From assembly GCA_016716625.1 (NCBI GenBank), contig JADJVJ010000006.1, positions 62,001-126,000 on the forward strand: 64,000 nucleotides of DNA, given 5' to 3'. The position numbers and the translations under genes were made by a program. This document shows, piece by piece, positions 26,719 through 35,900 of this stretch (the first letter of the stretch is position 1; the number at the start of each line of letters is the position of its first letter). Under the pieces are notes generated by a model. That model made no database searches. It had not been told where the DNA came from and was given only the letters and a program-made list of their open reading frames with translations. Source of the DNA: Nostocoides sp. (lineage in GTDB: Bacteria; Actinomycetota; Actinomycetes; Actinomycetales; Dermatophilaceae).

Positions 26719-28821
26719 TCAGTTGGGGCCGAGCACCTTCAGGACGGCCTCGCCATACTGTTCGAGCTTCGCGGGGCCGATGCCGCGGATGGCGATGAGT
26801 TCGGCGGTGGAGGTGGGCCGCTGTTCGGCGAGTGCGGTGAGGGTCGCGTCGGTGAAGACCACGTATGCCGGCACGCCCGCCTCCGCCGCGACCCCGCGCC
26901 GCCACTCGCGCAGGGCCTCGAAAACCGACTCGTCATAGGTCGGCGGACAGTTCGCACAACGCCCGGCCAGCCGCTCCGCGGCCACACCGAGGGTGGCGCC
27001 GCAGCCACGGCATACGGCCGGGGTGGTGGCGGCGGCCCGGCGCCCGCGGCGGGCGGATTTCGGGGTCGAGCGCGCGCCCTCGCCGAGGACGGGAGCAGCC
27101 TGGTCGAGGAAGCGCGAGGGCCGGCGGCTTGCCCGGGCCCCGGTGGTCCGGGCCGCGGCCCAGGTGAGGGTGAGTCGGCGGCGGGCGCGGGTGACCCCCA
27201 CGTAGAGCAGCCGCCGCTCCTCCTCGATCTCCGCGGGAGTTTCGGCCATGGTGATCGGGATGAGCCCGTCGGAGCAGCCGGCGAGGATGACGGTGTCCCA
27301 CTCCAACCCCTTGGCCGCGTGCAGCGAGGCGAGCGTCACCCCTTGGACCGTCGGCGCGTGGGCGGAGGCGGCGCGTTCGTCGAGCTCGATGACGAGGTCA
27401 CGCATCCGAGCCGCCGGAAGGGTGGCCACGAGGTCGTCGGCGAGTGCGGCCAACGCGTTGAGCGACTCCCAACGCTCGCGGGTGGCCCCCGCCTTCGGCG
27501 CCTCGCGGGACCAGCCGGCGGTGACGAGCAGGTCGCGGACGAGGGTCGTCAGCGGGGTGCTGCCGTCGTCCCCGCGAGCAGCACCACGGAGCAGGACGAT
27601 GGCCTCGCGGACCTCCTTGCGGGCGAAGAACCGCTCGCCCCCGCGGACGAGATAGGGGATGCCGGCCTCCCCGAGGGCGTGTTCGAAGGCCTCGCTCTGG
27701 GAGTTGGTCCGAAAGAGCACCGCCATCCCCGAGGGCTCCTCCCCGTCGGCGATGAGGTCGGCCAGTTCTCGGGCCACCCCGTCGGCTTCGGCGGCGTCGT
27801 CGGGATACCCGACCAGCCTTGGCGCCGGCCCGTCCGGCTGCTGCGCCTGGAGCACGACGGCACCGGAGCGGCGTCCACCGCCCGGGCTGGCGAGGACGAG
27901 GTTGGCGAGCGCGACCACTTGCGGGCTGGACCGGTAGTTGCGCACGAGCCGGACCGTTTCGGCCCCCGGATAGCGGGCGCCGAAGCCGAGGAGGAACTCC
28001 GGGGAGGCTCCGGTGAAGGAGTAGATCGTCTGGGCCGGGTCTCCGACGACGCAGAGGTCCCGCCGATCCCCGAGCCAGAGGTCGAGGAGCCGTTGCTGGA
28101 GCCGACTGACGTCCTGGTACTCGTCGACGACGAAGTGGCGGTACTGGTCGCGCACCGCGCGGGCGATCTGCGGGTGCTCGGCGAGGATGCCGACGAGGAC
28201 GAGGAGGACATCCTCGAAGTCGATGACCCCGCGCTCGGCCTTGACCTCCTCGTAGGCGGCATAGACGCGGGCCATCGCGACGGCGTCCAGGCCCGGCGGC
28301 TCACGACCCACGGAGCGGGCGTGCGCCGCGTAGGTGGACGGGGTGAGCATGCCGACCTTGGCCCACTCGATCTCCGCGGCCAGATCCCGCAACTCGGTGC
28401 GGTCGAGGCGCAACCTGAGCCGCCCGGCGGCCTCGGCGACGCTGGCGGCCTTGCTCGGGACGACCTCCGGGGCGGCTCCCCCGATGGCCTGGGGCCAGAA
28501 GTAGTGCAGTTGCCGCAGTGCCGCCGCGTGGAAGGTGCGCGCCTGGACCCCGCCGACGCCGAGCTCACGCAGCCGGGTCCGCAACTCACCCGCGGCCCGC
28601 GCCGTGAAGGTCACCGCGAGCACCCGCTGCGGCTGGTACGCGCCGGAGAGCACGCCATACGCGATCCGGTGGGTGATCGCGCGAGTCTTGCCCGTGCCCG
28701 CACCCGCGAGCACGCACATCGGCCCGAGCGGGCTGGCGGCGACGGCGCGCTGCTCGGGGTCGAGCGCGGCGAGGACGTCGTCGGCGTTCGGGTGGGCGAC
28801 GGGAGGAGGGCGGTGGGCCAT
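26719..28821 (-). CDS. uvrD2: ATP-dependent DNA helicase UvrD2
   Basis: A 700-residue superfamily 1A helicase. It shows Walker A GAGTGKTRAI, motif II DEYQDVS, QTIYSFTGA (motif III), VTFTARAAGELR (Ia), HAAKGLEWD and VGVTRARR (VI). The C-terminus has a tetracysteine cluster (CRGC...CANC) followed by an HRDC domain (FEALREWRRGVAAEAGVPAYVVF), as in mycobacterial UvrD2. It acts in DNA unwinding and repair. ATG 28821 is the first start giving the family N-terminus. whiB7 follows downstream. Confidence 0.93.
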   Translation of the reverse strand: MAHRPPPVAHPNADDVLAALDPEQRAVAASPLGPMCVLAGAGTGKTRAITHRIAYGVLSGAYQPQRVLAVTFTARAAGELRTRLRELGVGGVQARTFHAAALRQLHYFWPQAIGGAAPEVVPSKAASVAEAAGRLRLRLDRTELRDLAAEIEWAKVGMLTPSTYAAHARSVGREPPGLDAVAMARVYAAYEEVKAERGVIDFEDVLLVLVGILAEHPQIARAVRDQYRHFVVDEYQDVSRLQQRLLDLWLGDRRDLCVVGDPAQTIYSFTGASPEFLLGFGARYPGAETVRLVRNYRSSPQVVALANLVLASPGGGRRSGAVVLQAQQPDGPAPRLVGYPDDAAEADGVARELADLIADGEEPSGMAVLFRTNSQSEAFEHALGEAGIPYLVRGGERFFARKEVREAIVLLRGAARGDDGSTPLTTLVRDLLVTAGWSREAPKAGATRERWESLNALAALADDLVATLPAARMRDLVIELDERAASAHAPTVQGVTLASLHAAKGLEWDTVILAGCSDGLIPITMAETPAEIEEERRLLYVGVTRARRRLTLTWAAARTTGARASRRPSRFLDQAAPVLGEGARSTPKSARRGRRAAATTPAVCRGCGATLGVAAERLAGRCANCPPTYDESVFEALREWRRGVAAEAGVPAYVVFTDATLTALAEQRPTSTAELIAIRGIGPAKLEQYGEAVLKVLGPN

Positions 28822-28861
28822 AGCTGACGCCACTGTATGCCGGGGCGCCGACCGCGCCGCG

Positions 28862-29272
28862 TCAGCCACCCTCGACCGGGTGACCGGCCGCCCGCCAGGC
28901 GGTGAACCCGCCGGCGAGGTGCGCGACGTCGTCGCGGCCCATGTCGAGCAGGGTCTGTGCGGTGAGCACCGAACGCCAGCCGAGTGAGCAGTAGAGCAGC
29001 AACGCGCGGCCATCATCGAACCTGCTGTTGTAGTAGGGCGACTGCGGGTCCACCCAGAAGTCGAGCAGCCCCCGCGGTCCCTTGAGCGCCCCCGGGATCA
29101 TCCCCTCACGCGCGATCTCCCGGGGGTCGCGCACATCGACGAAGGCCACCGTGGGGTTCTCCAGGAGAGCCGCGGCCTCGTCGACCCCGATCGCCCGGAC
29201 CCGCGCCTCGGCCTCGGCAACGAGTTGTGCGCTCGGGCGGCGCAGCGGCTCCCCGGGTCCTCGCTCGGTCAT
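28862..29272 (-). CDS. rhodanese-like domain protein
   Basis: A 136-residue single rhodanese domain. VAFVDVRDPREIAREGMIPGA is the first conserved half and LLLYCSLGWRSVLTAQTLL carries the active-site cysteine loop, so sulfurtransferase activity is possible. ATG 29272 follows GGAGGACCC. It lies 41 bases upstream of uvrD2 on the same strand. Confidence 0.88.
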   Translation of the reverse strand: MTERGPGEPLRRPSAQLVAEAEARVRAIGVDEAAALLENPTVAFVDVRDPREIAREGMIPGALKGPRGLLDFWVDPQSPYYNSRFDDGRALLLYCSLGWRSVLTAQTLLDMGRDDVAHLAGGFTAWRAAGHPVEGG

Positions 29273-29334
29273 GGGTCCTCCTGGTCTCGCTCGCTCAGGG
29301 ACACGGTAGGGGAGGAACCGCCGGATCGGCCCGT

Positions 29335-30441
29335 TCAGCCCGTCCAGAGCCGCAGGGCGAACCCGACCGTGATCCAGCTGGCCAGCGCCGCCGAGAGCGC
29401 AAGGACGGCGATCCGGGTGCGGGGGCGTTGCTGGGTCACCTCCGCGAGCAGCAGGTATGCCGGGAACCAGGCGAGTGCATAGCGTGCGGCGGACTCCCAC
29501 ACCGAGCCCAGCACGATGACCGCCACGCTCGGGACGACATACGCCGCCTCGGCCCACCGCCGACGCCACAGGAGTACCGCGGCCAGGAGCACTCCAGCCA
29601 GCACCGCCGCGAGATCGAGGATCCGGGTGGCCAACAGCCAGGAGTCGGGGGCGGCCGCGATGTCGGTCAGTTGGTCGCGCAGGGCCGCCCACGGACTGAG
29701 TGACTCCCGGCCCCAGCCGACCGCCTGGGCCTGGCGATAGGCGTCCCAGGAGCCGGTCTGGGCGCGCAGCCAGCCCATCCAGGTCAGCAGGACGCCGGCC
29801 GGGAGGAGCACCCAGGCGGCGTCCCAGCCCAGAGCCGACCGCCCCGCCCGGCGGCGCTCGAGGAGGTAGTGGACGAGCAGACCCACGACGAGGAAGACGC
29901 CGGTGACCCGGGTGCCGACCGCGATACCCGCGAGCACCCCCGCCAGGAACCACCGCTGGCGCAGGCCCGCCCACCAGGCGAAAAGGGCCGCGGCGAGGAA
30001 GAGCGCCTCGCTGTAGACGGCGACCAGGAAGACGGTGAACGGGGCCAGCGCGAGCAGACCCACGGCATATCGGGTGCTTTTGTCCGACAAGGATTCTCGC
30101 GCGACCAGCCACAGTCCTGCGGCGGCTCCGAAGCCGGCGAGCAGGGCGATCACCCAGCCGGCCAGCGTCGGGCCACCCAGGATCGGCCCGAGAGCGCGGA
30201 GCAGCATCGGGTAGGCCGGGAAGTAGGCCTGGTCGCAGCACTGCCGGGTCGGGGTGAAGTAGCCCTCGTCGGCGACCCGGACGAAGTGGTAGGAGTCGTA
30301 GGTGGAGAAGCGGTCGAGCCACCAGCGGCCGTCGGCCCACGGGTGGTCGACCGCGCCCAGGCCCGCCCCGGCCGCGACAGCGAGCACGGCGAGCACGAGG
30401 AGCAGTCGGCTGGCTCCCCAGAGCAGCAGTGCTCGACGCAT
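29335..30441 (-). CDS. polytopic mannosyltransferase-like protein (GT-C fold, PIG-V-like)
   Basis: A 368-residue membrane protein with about 9-10 helices. The first periplasmic loop contains the acidic motif FSTYDSYHFVRVADEGYF, the kind of DxD-like site used by polyprenyl-phosphate sugar-dependent GT-C enzymes. The hydrophobic pattern and YSEALFLAAALFAWW resemble PIG-V/mannosyltransferase families. The acceptor is probably an envelope glycan or protein, which is inference. ATG 30441 has GAGG nine bases upstream; a second ATG at 30450 is possible. Confidence 0.8.
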   Translation of the reverse strand: MRRALLLWGASRLLLVLAVLAVAAGAGLGAVDHPWADGRWWLDRFSTYDSYHFVRVADEGYFTPTRQCCDQAYFPAYPMLLRALGPILGGPTLAGWVIALLAGFGAAAGLWLVARESLSDKSTRYAVGLLALAPFTVFLVAVYSEALFLAAALFAWWAGLRQRWFLAGVLAGIAVGTRVTGVFLVVGLLVHYLLERRRAGRSALGWDAAWVLLPAGVLLTWMGWLRAQTGSWDAYRQAQAVGWGRESLSPWAALRDQLTDIAAAPDSWLLATRILDLAAVLAGVLLAAVLLWRRRWAEAAYVVPSVAVIVLGSVWESAARYALAWFPAYLLLAEVTQQRPRTRIAVLALSAALASWITVGFALRLWTG

Positions 30442-30492
30442 GGGCGACATCCTCGCATCGCCTCCGCCCTGCGAGGTGGGAGACTGTCGGCC

Positions 30493-30768
30493 ATGACCCC
30501 TGACCTTCCCCGGGCCGGCACCGTGACGCTGTTCACGACGCACTGGTGCCCCTATTGCCTGCGGCTCAAGGCCACCCTCCGCCGGGAAGGCGTGCCCTTC
30601 GACGAGGTCGACATCGGTTCCTCGGAGGACGGTGCGGTGTTCGTCATGTCGGTCAACGGCGGCAACGAGACGGTGCCGACCGTGCTCTTCCCGGATGGCT
30701 CGACCCTCACCAATCCCAGCGCGGGACAGGTCCGTTCCCGTCTCGCCACAACCCACGACGCTCTCTGA
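30493..30768 (+). CDS. mrx1: mycoredoxin (glutaredoxin-like, CPYC)
   Basis: A 91-residue thioredoxin-fold protein with the redox motif CPYC (residues 19-22), the cis-proline segment TVPTVLFPDG and a C-terminal helix. The family reduces mycothiol-mixed disulfides in actinobacteria. It is divergent from the mannosyltransferase and convergent with nudC. mrx1 near nudC/uvrD2 is the mycobacterial arrangement. Confidence 0.92.
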   Translation: MTPDLPRAGTVTLFTTHWCPYCLRLKATLRREGVPFDEVDIGSSEDGAVFVMSVNGGNETVPTVLFPDGSTLTNPSAGQVRSRLATTHDAL

Positions 30769-30772
30769 GCTC

Positions 30773-30792
30773 GCGGGGGGAAGTGCCCCCGC
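30773..30792. terminator. short hairpin between convergent mrx1 and nudC
   Basis: GCGGGGG (30773-30779) pairs with CCCCCGC (30786-30792) across a 6-base loop. It is the only hairpin in the 31-base gap and may end both transcripts. Confidence 0.5.
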
Positions 30793-30799
30793 CCGCAGG

Positions 30800-31747
30800 T
30801 CAGAGCGCCCGAAGGATTGCCTCGGGCGCGTCCAACGGGCCGCCATACCAGTGCTCGATGAGGCGACGGGCGATCGAGACCCGACCCGAAATGGTCAGCT
30901 CACCGCAGGCCAGGGCGGCGCTGAGCTCCTCTCGGGTGAACCACCGGGCGCTCGCGATCTCCCCGTCGCGCAAGGTGATCTCGGTCGTCACCGCGCGCGC
31001 GGTGCACCCGACCATGAGGCCGCTGGGGAACGGCCACGGCTGGTCGGCGAGGTAGCGAACATCGACCACCTCGATGCCGACCTCCTCGGCGACCTCGCGG
31101 GCGACGGCCGCCGCGAAGGTCTCCCCCGGCTCGACGAAACCCGCGAGCACCGACATCCCGCTGCTGGTGAACCCCGCCCCACGGGCGAGCAGCAACCGGT
31201 CGTCGGCGTCGATCACGCTCATGATGACCGCCGGGTCGGTGCGCGGGTAGTGCTCGGAGTCATCCGCCGGGCAGCGGCGGATCCATCCCGCCATGGCCGG
31301 CACCGTGCCGGCCCCGCAGCGCCCACAGAACCGATGTGTCGCATGCCAGTTCGCGAGCGCCATGGTGGTCGTCCAGAGCGAGGCCTCGACGGGCGCGAGG
31401 CGGGCCCCGACCTCGCGCAGGGTCACCCAGGTGCCGGGCGGTGGCTCGCCCGCACCGTCCAGAGCCACCCCGAGGTATGGCGTGCCACCCCCCTCCCCGA
31501 GGTAGACGGTCAGGTCCTCCTCGGCGTCGGTGATCGCCGGGCCGCGCAGCAGGAGTGCCACACCATCGCCGGCCTGAACGATCTGCGCACGCCCCCGGTG
31601 CAGGGGCAGCACCCGGGTGGTCGGGGTGCGGAGCAACCGCTCAAGCAGTCCCTCCTCGCCGCGGATCTCCGACCTGCGCTCCACCCCCGGGCCGGTAAGG
31701 GCGAGGGCGGGGAGCGCCGTTGAGCCGGGCGGTGTAGGGGACGGCAC
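30800..31747 (-). CDS. nudC: NAD(+) diphosphatase
   Basis: A 315-residue enzyme hydrolysing NADH/NAD+ to NMN(H) and AMP, also able to remove NAD caps from RNA in other bacteria. It has a zinc ribbon (HRFCGRCGAGT, then C in RRCPADD), the Nudix box GFVEPGETFAAAVAREVAEE with VGIEV, and the NADH-pyrophosphatase signature DQPWPFPSGLM (SQPWPFPxS in canonical members). GTG 31747 is preceded by TATCGT at 6 bases, a leaderless arrangement. It is divergent from the phosphotransferase gene. Confidence 0.94.
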   Translation of the reverse strand: MPSPTPPGSTALPALALTGPGVERRSEIRGEEGLLERLLRTPTTRVLPLHRGRAQIVQAGDGVALLLRGPAITDAEEDLTVYLGEGGGTPYLGVALDGAGEPPPGTWVTLREVGARLAPVEASLWTTTMALANWHATHRFCGRCGAGTVPAMAGWIRRCPADDSEHYPRTDPAVIMSVIDADDRLLLARGAGFTSSGMSVLAGFVEPGETFAAAVAREVAEEVGIEVVDVRYLADQPWPFPSGLMVGCTARAVTTEITLRDGEIASARWFTREELSAALACGELTISGRVSIARRLIEHWYGGPLDAPEAILRAL

Positions 31748-31807
31748 GCGGCCACGATACGCGCGGATTGCCGCGCTGTGGCGACGTCGACGGCATACGG
31801 TGGGAGC
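31748..31807. promoter_or_regulatory. divergent leaderless promoters of nudC and the phosphotransferase
   Basis: Minus strand: TATCGT (31759-31754), six bases, GTG of nudC. Plus strand: TACGGT (31796-31801), six bases, GTG 31808. Both fit TANNNT-N6-start, so both mRNAs probably begin at or beside the start codon. The -10 elements overlap the abundant GGCATAC word on the plus side. Confidence 0.55.
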
Positions 31808-32914
31808 GTGGAGCGCACCCCCTCATTCCTCGCCGCCCTGGCGAGTGCTGGTGTGCCCGGGCTGGACCCGGTCAGCGTCGAGGCGTTACCGAGCACAGCC
31901 GAGCAGCGCTTCGATGTCGGCTTCGTCATGGACACCCAACACCGGCGTTGGGTGGTGCGGGCTCCCCGAGACGAGATCGCGGCCGCGGAGATGGACCGCA
32001 GTTCGGCGATGCTCGGGCTCATCGCCCGCCGGGTGCCGTTCGGGGTGCCGACTCCGCGAGGGTTCGTGGCCCTCAAGAGCGGGGGGCGTGCCGCGATCTA
32101 TGCCTATCTGCCCGGTCATCCGCTCGACTTCGCGGCCCTGCCACCCGGTCCGGGGCTCGCGGCCGAGGTGGGGCGGGCCATCGCGGCCTTGCACAACACC
32201 GACGTGGCGCTCTTCGAGGATGCCGGCTTGCCGACCTACGACGCGGACGACTACCGGAGTCGGCGGCTCACCGATGTCGATCGGGCCGCCGCCACCGGGC
32301 GGGTCCCGACCGGCCTGCTCAGCCGCTGGGAAACCGCCCTGGAGGACGTGGCGCTTTGGCGGTTCGCGCCGGTCCCCACCCACGGGCAACTGACCGGTGA
32401 CCATATCTTGGCCGTGTTCGAGGACCCCGATGACGCCTCCTCCGGGACCGTTCGAGCTTTGACCGGCTGGGAACAGGCCAAGGTGGCCGACCCCGCGGAC
32501 GACTTCGCCGACCTCGTGTTCAGCGCACCCTCGGCGGCCCTGGAGACGGTCATCGAGGCGTATGCGCACGCCCGGGTGGAAAGGCCCGACGCGAACCTGC
32601 TCGTTCGCGCGCGGCTGGTCAGCGAACTCGCGTTGCTCGGCAGCCTCATGGACGCCGTGACCCGTCGCCGGCTCGATATTGCCGACGCCCTGACCTCCGA
32701 GCTGCGGCACCTCGAGGATCAGCTCTCCGCACAGTCCGGGGACTACCGTCAGCTCTCGCTGCACCCGGTGCCGACCCGACCCCGGCCCACTCCGCCACCG
32801 GCACTCCTTGTGGAGGACGACGAGGACGACGAGGACGACGAGGACGACATGGACGACCCGGACGACGCCGCCGTCGCCGGGCCCGAAGGCACCGAGACCA
32901 AAGCCGAGGCCTGA
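31808..32914 (+). CDS. phosphotransferase-like (APH fold) protein with degenerate active site
   Basis: A 368-residue protein with the aminoglycoside/macrolide phosphotransferase architecture: an ATP-binding N-lobe (RFDVGFVMDTQHRRWVVRAP, a beta-hairpin and Lys/Arg region) and GRAIAALHNTD. The catalytic loop reads HGQLTGDHI where active enzymes have HGDxxxxN, and the metal loop reads LTGWEQAKVADP where they have IDWxxAxxGDP. Activity is therefore doubtful. A strongly acidic tail (EDDEDDEDDEDD) ends the protein and overlaps the convergent adnB gene by 166 bases. GTG 31808 chosen from the -10 spacing. Confidence 0.75.
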   Translation: MERTPSFLAALASAGVPGLDPVSVEALPSTAEQRFDVGFVMDTQHRRWVVRAPRDEIAAAEMDRSSAMLGLIARRVPFGVPTPRGFVALKSGGRAAIYAYLPGHPLDFAALPPGPGLAAEVGRAIAALHNTDVALFEDAGLPTYDADDYRSRRLTDVDRAAATGRVPTGLLSRWETALEDVALWRFAPVPTHGQLTGDHILAVFEDPDDASSGTVRALTGWEQAKVADPADDFADLVFSAPSAALETVIEAYAHARVERPDANLLVRARLVSELALLGSLMDAVTRRRLDIADALTSELRHLEDQLSAQSGDYRQLSLHPVPTRPRPTPPPALLVEDDEDDEDDEDDMDDPDDAAVAGPEGTETKAEA

Positions 32915-35900
32915 CCCGGCAGCAACGCCACCAACCCGGCTTCCTCGAGCAACTCCGGGAAGACGGTCTCCCCCGTGGAGGCGTAGTAAAACCCGGCCCG
33001 CACGCTCTCCGGCGGCACCCCCCGCAGGCGACACCAGGCGAGCCGATAGGCGGCGAGCTGGACCGATCGCAGTCGTGCGTCCTCCCCTCGGGGCGGGCGT
33101 CCGGTCTTCCAGTCGATGATGCTCCAGCGCAGAAGTAGCCGAGCGGGATCGGGTTCTTCGGCGAAGACCGCATCGATCCGGCCCCGAAGCGCGACCCCGT
33201 CGATGACCGTCTCCACCGCCGTCTCGATCTCGGACGGGGTACGGCTCGCCCATTCGCTGGCCAGGAAGTGCTCCTGGAGCAGCGCGAGCGGCTCCGCCCC
33301 CTCGTCGTCGTCGGCGCTACCCGGAAGGTCGTCCAGGTCGAGGATGGCGGCCTGGCCGTAGTGGCCCTCGACCCAGGCGTGGAACGCGGTGCCCAGCCGG
33401 GCGGCAGCGGCCGGAGGTTGCGGCATGGGTCGGCGCACCGACTCGGCAAAAGCCTGCGGATCTCGGGCGAGCGCGACCAGGGCGGAGGTGGACAGGTGCG
33501 CGGGCAGGTCGACCTCGGTGGGTCCCTGAAGACCGGCCCGGGCACGCTCGGCGAGCAGGGCGTCCAGGACCTCAGAACCGGGCTGCTCCACGATCATCGA
33601 CTGCGCACCGGCCTCATGGACACTGGCGGCCGCCTGGATCGTCTGGTCACGGCGCGCGGAGGTCAGTGGCCGCGGCCAGGTCAGGCTCATCCGCTCGGCG
33701 GTGCGGGGGCTCGTGGGCACCGGGTCCGTGGCCGGCAGGTCGCGCCACGGCCCCCGGCGGACCCCGGGTAGTCCGTCGGCGACCTCAAGCAGGAAACGGG
33801 AGGTGAGGCGCGGGGTCGACGCCGACCCCCAGATGTGCGCCGTGAGCAGCGCCGCGGTGCGCGCCCGAGTCACCGCCACATACGCGAGCCGACGCTCCTC
33901 CCTCAGGGCGTAGTCGGCACTGGAGTGCAGATAGCGCCCGAGTTCGTCGGCGAGGTCGTCCCAGGTGGCGGCGGTGTCCCAGCCGAACCGGGGACGGCCC
34001 GCCCGATCCCCCCTCAGGTCATGGGGCAGCGCACCGAGCCCGCCGAGCCAACCCTTGTCGGTCGGCTCGGCGTGGGTCCACCCCAGCGCGTGTGGGGTCG
34101 ACCGGTTGCCGGAGTGGACCGGGAAGGTGGACTCGACCAGGCCGGGTATGGCGACGAGGTCCCATTCCAGCCCCTTGCTCGCGTGCACGGTCATGACGGT
34201 GATCGCGTCGTCGCGGCGTTCGATCCAGCCCAGCTCCAGGCCGCGTTCCTCGGCGAGCGCGGCATCGAGCCAGGCGAGGAAGCCGCCGAGGGTCGGCCGG
34301 TCCGCGCCCGACGCGAAGCTCGCGGCCACCTCGACGAAGGCGTCCAGGTGGGCCCGGGCGGCAGCCGGTGAGTACTCGGCACGGGCAGCCACCTCGATGT
34401 CGAGCCCGAGTTCCTGCTCGGCCCGGGTGACCAGGTCGGGCAGCGAGATCCCGATTGAACCCCGCAGTCGCTGCAGCACCCGGGCCAGACCGCTCAGCCG
34501 GGCTCGGCCCACCTCGCTCAGCGACTCCCCCGCCGGCCCGGTCCATCCGGTCGGGGGAAGCCGGTCGAGGGCCTCGGCGAGGGTGGAGCGCTCCGCGGAA
34601 TCAGGGGCGAGGTCCACCCGGGAGCGGTCGGCCTGCGCCCGAGGCTCGGGAGTGCGGGCGCCGACCCGGCCGAGGATGCGTGACCAGGCCGCGAGCGCGT
34701 CGAGGTCGGCCACCCCGAGCCGGCAGCTCGGGCCGGTGAGGATGCGCATGAGCTGGTCGCCACGGGTCGGGTCCGCAACGACGTGCAGCAGGGCAACGAG
34801 ATCGGCCACCTCCGGGGTGAGCAGCAGCCCGCCGAGCCCGACGACCTCCACCGGCAGCCCGCGCTCTTCGAGGGCGGCGATGACCGGCTCGAACTGGCTG
34901 CGCTTGCGGCAGAGCACCGCCGCACTCAACGGCAGCCCCGCCCCCGGGCGGCGAGCCGCGGCCAGCCAGTCGGCCAGGTACGCAGCCTCCTCCTCGAGGG
35001 TGTCGAGCCGGGCGACGAGCACCCCGCCCGCGCCGGCGTCCGGCCGGGCGGCGAGTTCACGGACCGGCACCGGGGACGCCTGCCGAAGAGGCCCGGCGAG
35101 CAGGTTCGCGGCCGCGAGGACGGCGCGGTCGTTGCGCCAGCTCGTCGAGAGGGGCAGGACCTGTGCGGGGTCCGGGTCGCGGAAGGAGGCAACGAACCGG
35201 TCCAACGTCGTCGCCGAAGCCCCCCGCCAGCCGTAGATCGACTGGTGCGGGTCACCCACCGCGGTGACGTTGACGACCTCGCCAGGCTCGACGAAGAGAG
35301 CCTGGAGCAGCCGCAACTGGGCCTCCGAGGTGTCCTGGAACTCGTCGAGCAGTACTGCTCGGAACCGCCCACGCTCCCCACGCCCGATCTCCGGGAACTC
35401 GAGCGCGAGCCGGGCCGCCAGGGCGATGTGGTCGGCGAAGTCCATGGCGTCCCGCCGCCTTTTGACCTCGGCGTAGCGCGCGACGATGGGGAGTATGGCG
35501 TGCCGCTCGCGCAGCGCCTGGGTCACCTCCCGGGCCTTTGCGGGGTAGGTCCTGCGCGAACTCGGTTCGCCGCGCGGCACCCGCTCGAGGGCGTCGATGA
35601 CTTCCTCGAGGTGCGCCTGGACATCCGCGAGTGTCACCAGGTGCTCGGCGAGTTCACCGGCGAGGTCGAGAACGGCCGCGGTGATCGTCGAATCGGCCTT
35701 GGTCACCTCGTCCATCGGCCCGTCATAGGCCAGCACGGCCTCATGGGCGAGCTGCCAGGCAGCCGCTTCCCCGAGCAGCCGCGAGTCGGCCTCGACCCCA
35801 AGCCGGACCCCATGATCGCGCACCAGTCGACCGGCATACGCGTGATAGGTCGAGACGGTCGGCGCCATCCCGACCAGGGCACTGTCGGGGTCGCGGGGTG

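Noticed and set aside
26440..28827. Long plus-strand open frame opposite uvrD2
   Set aside because: Antisense shadow; the minus strand encodes all helicase motifs.
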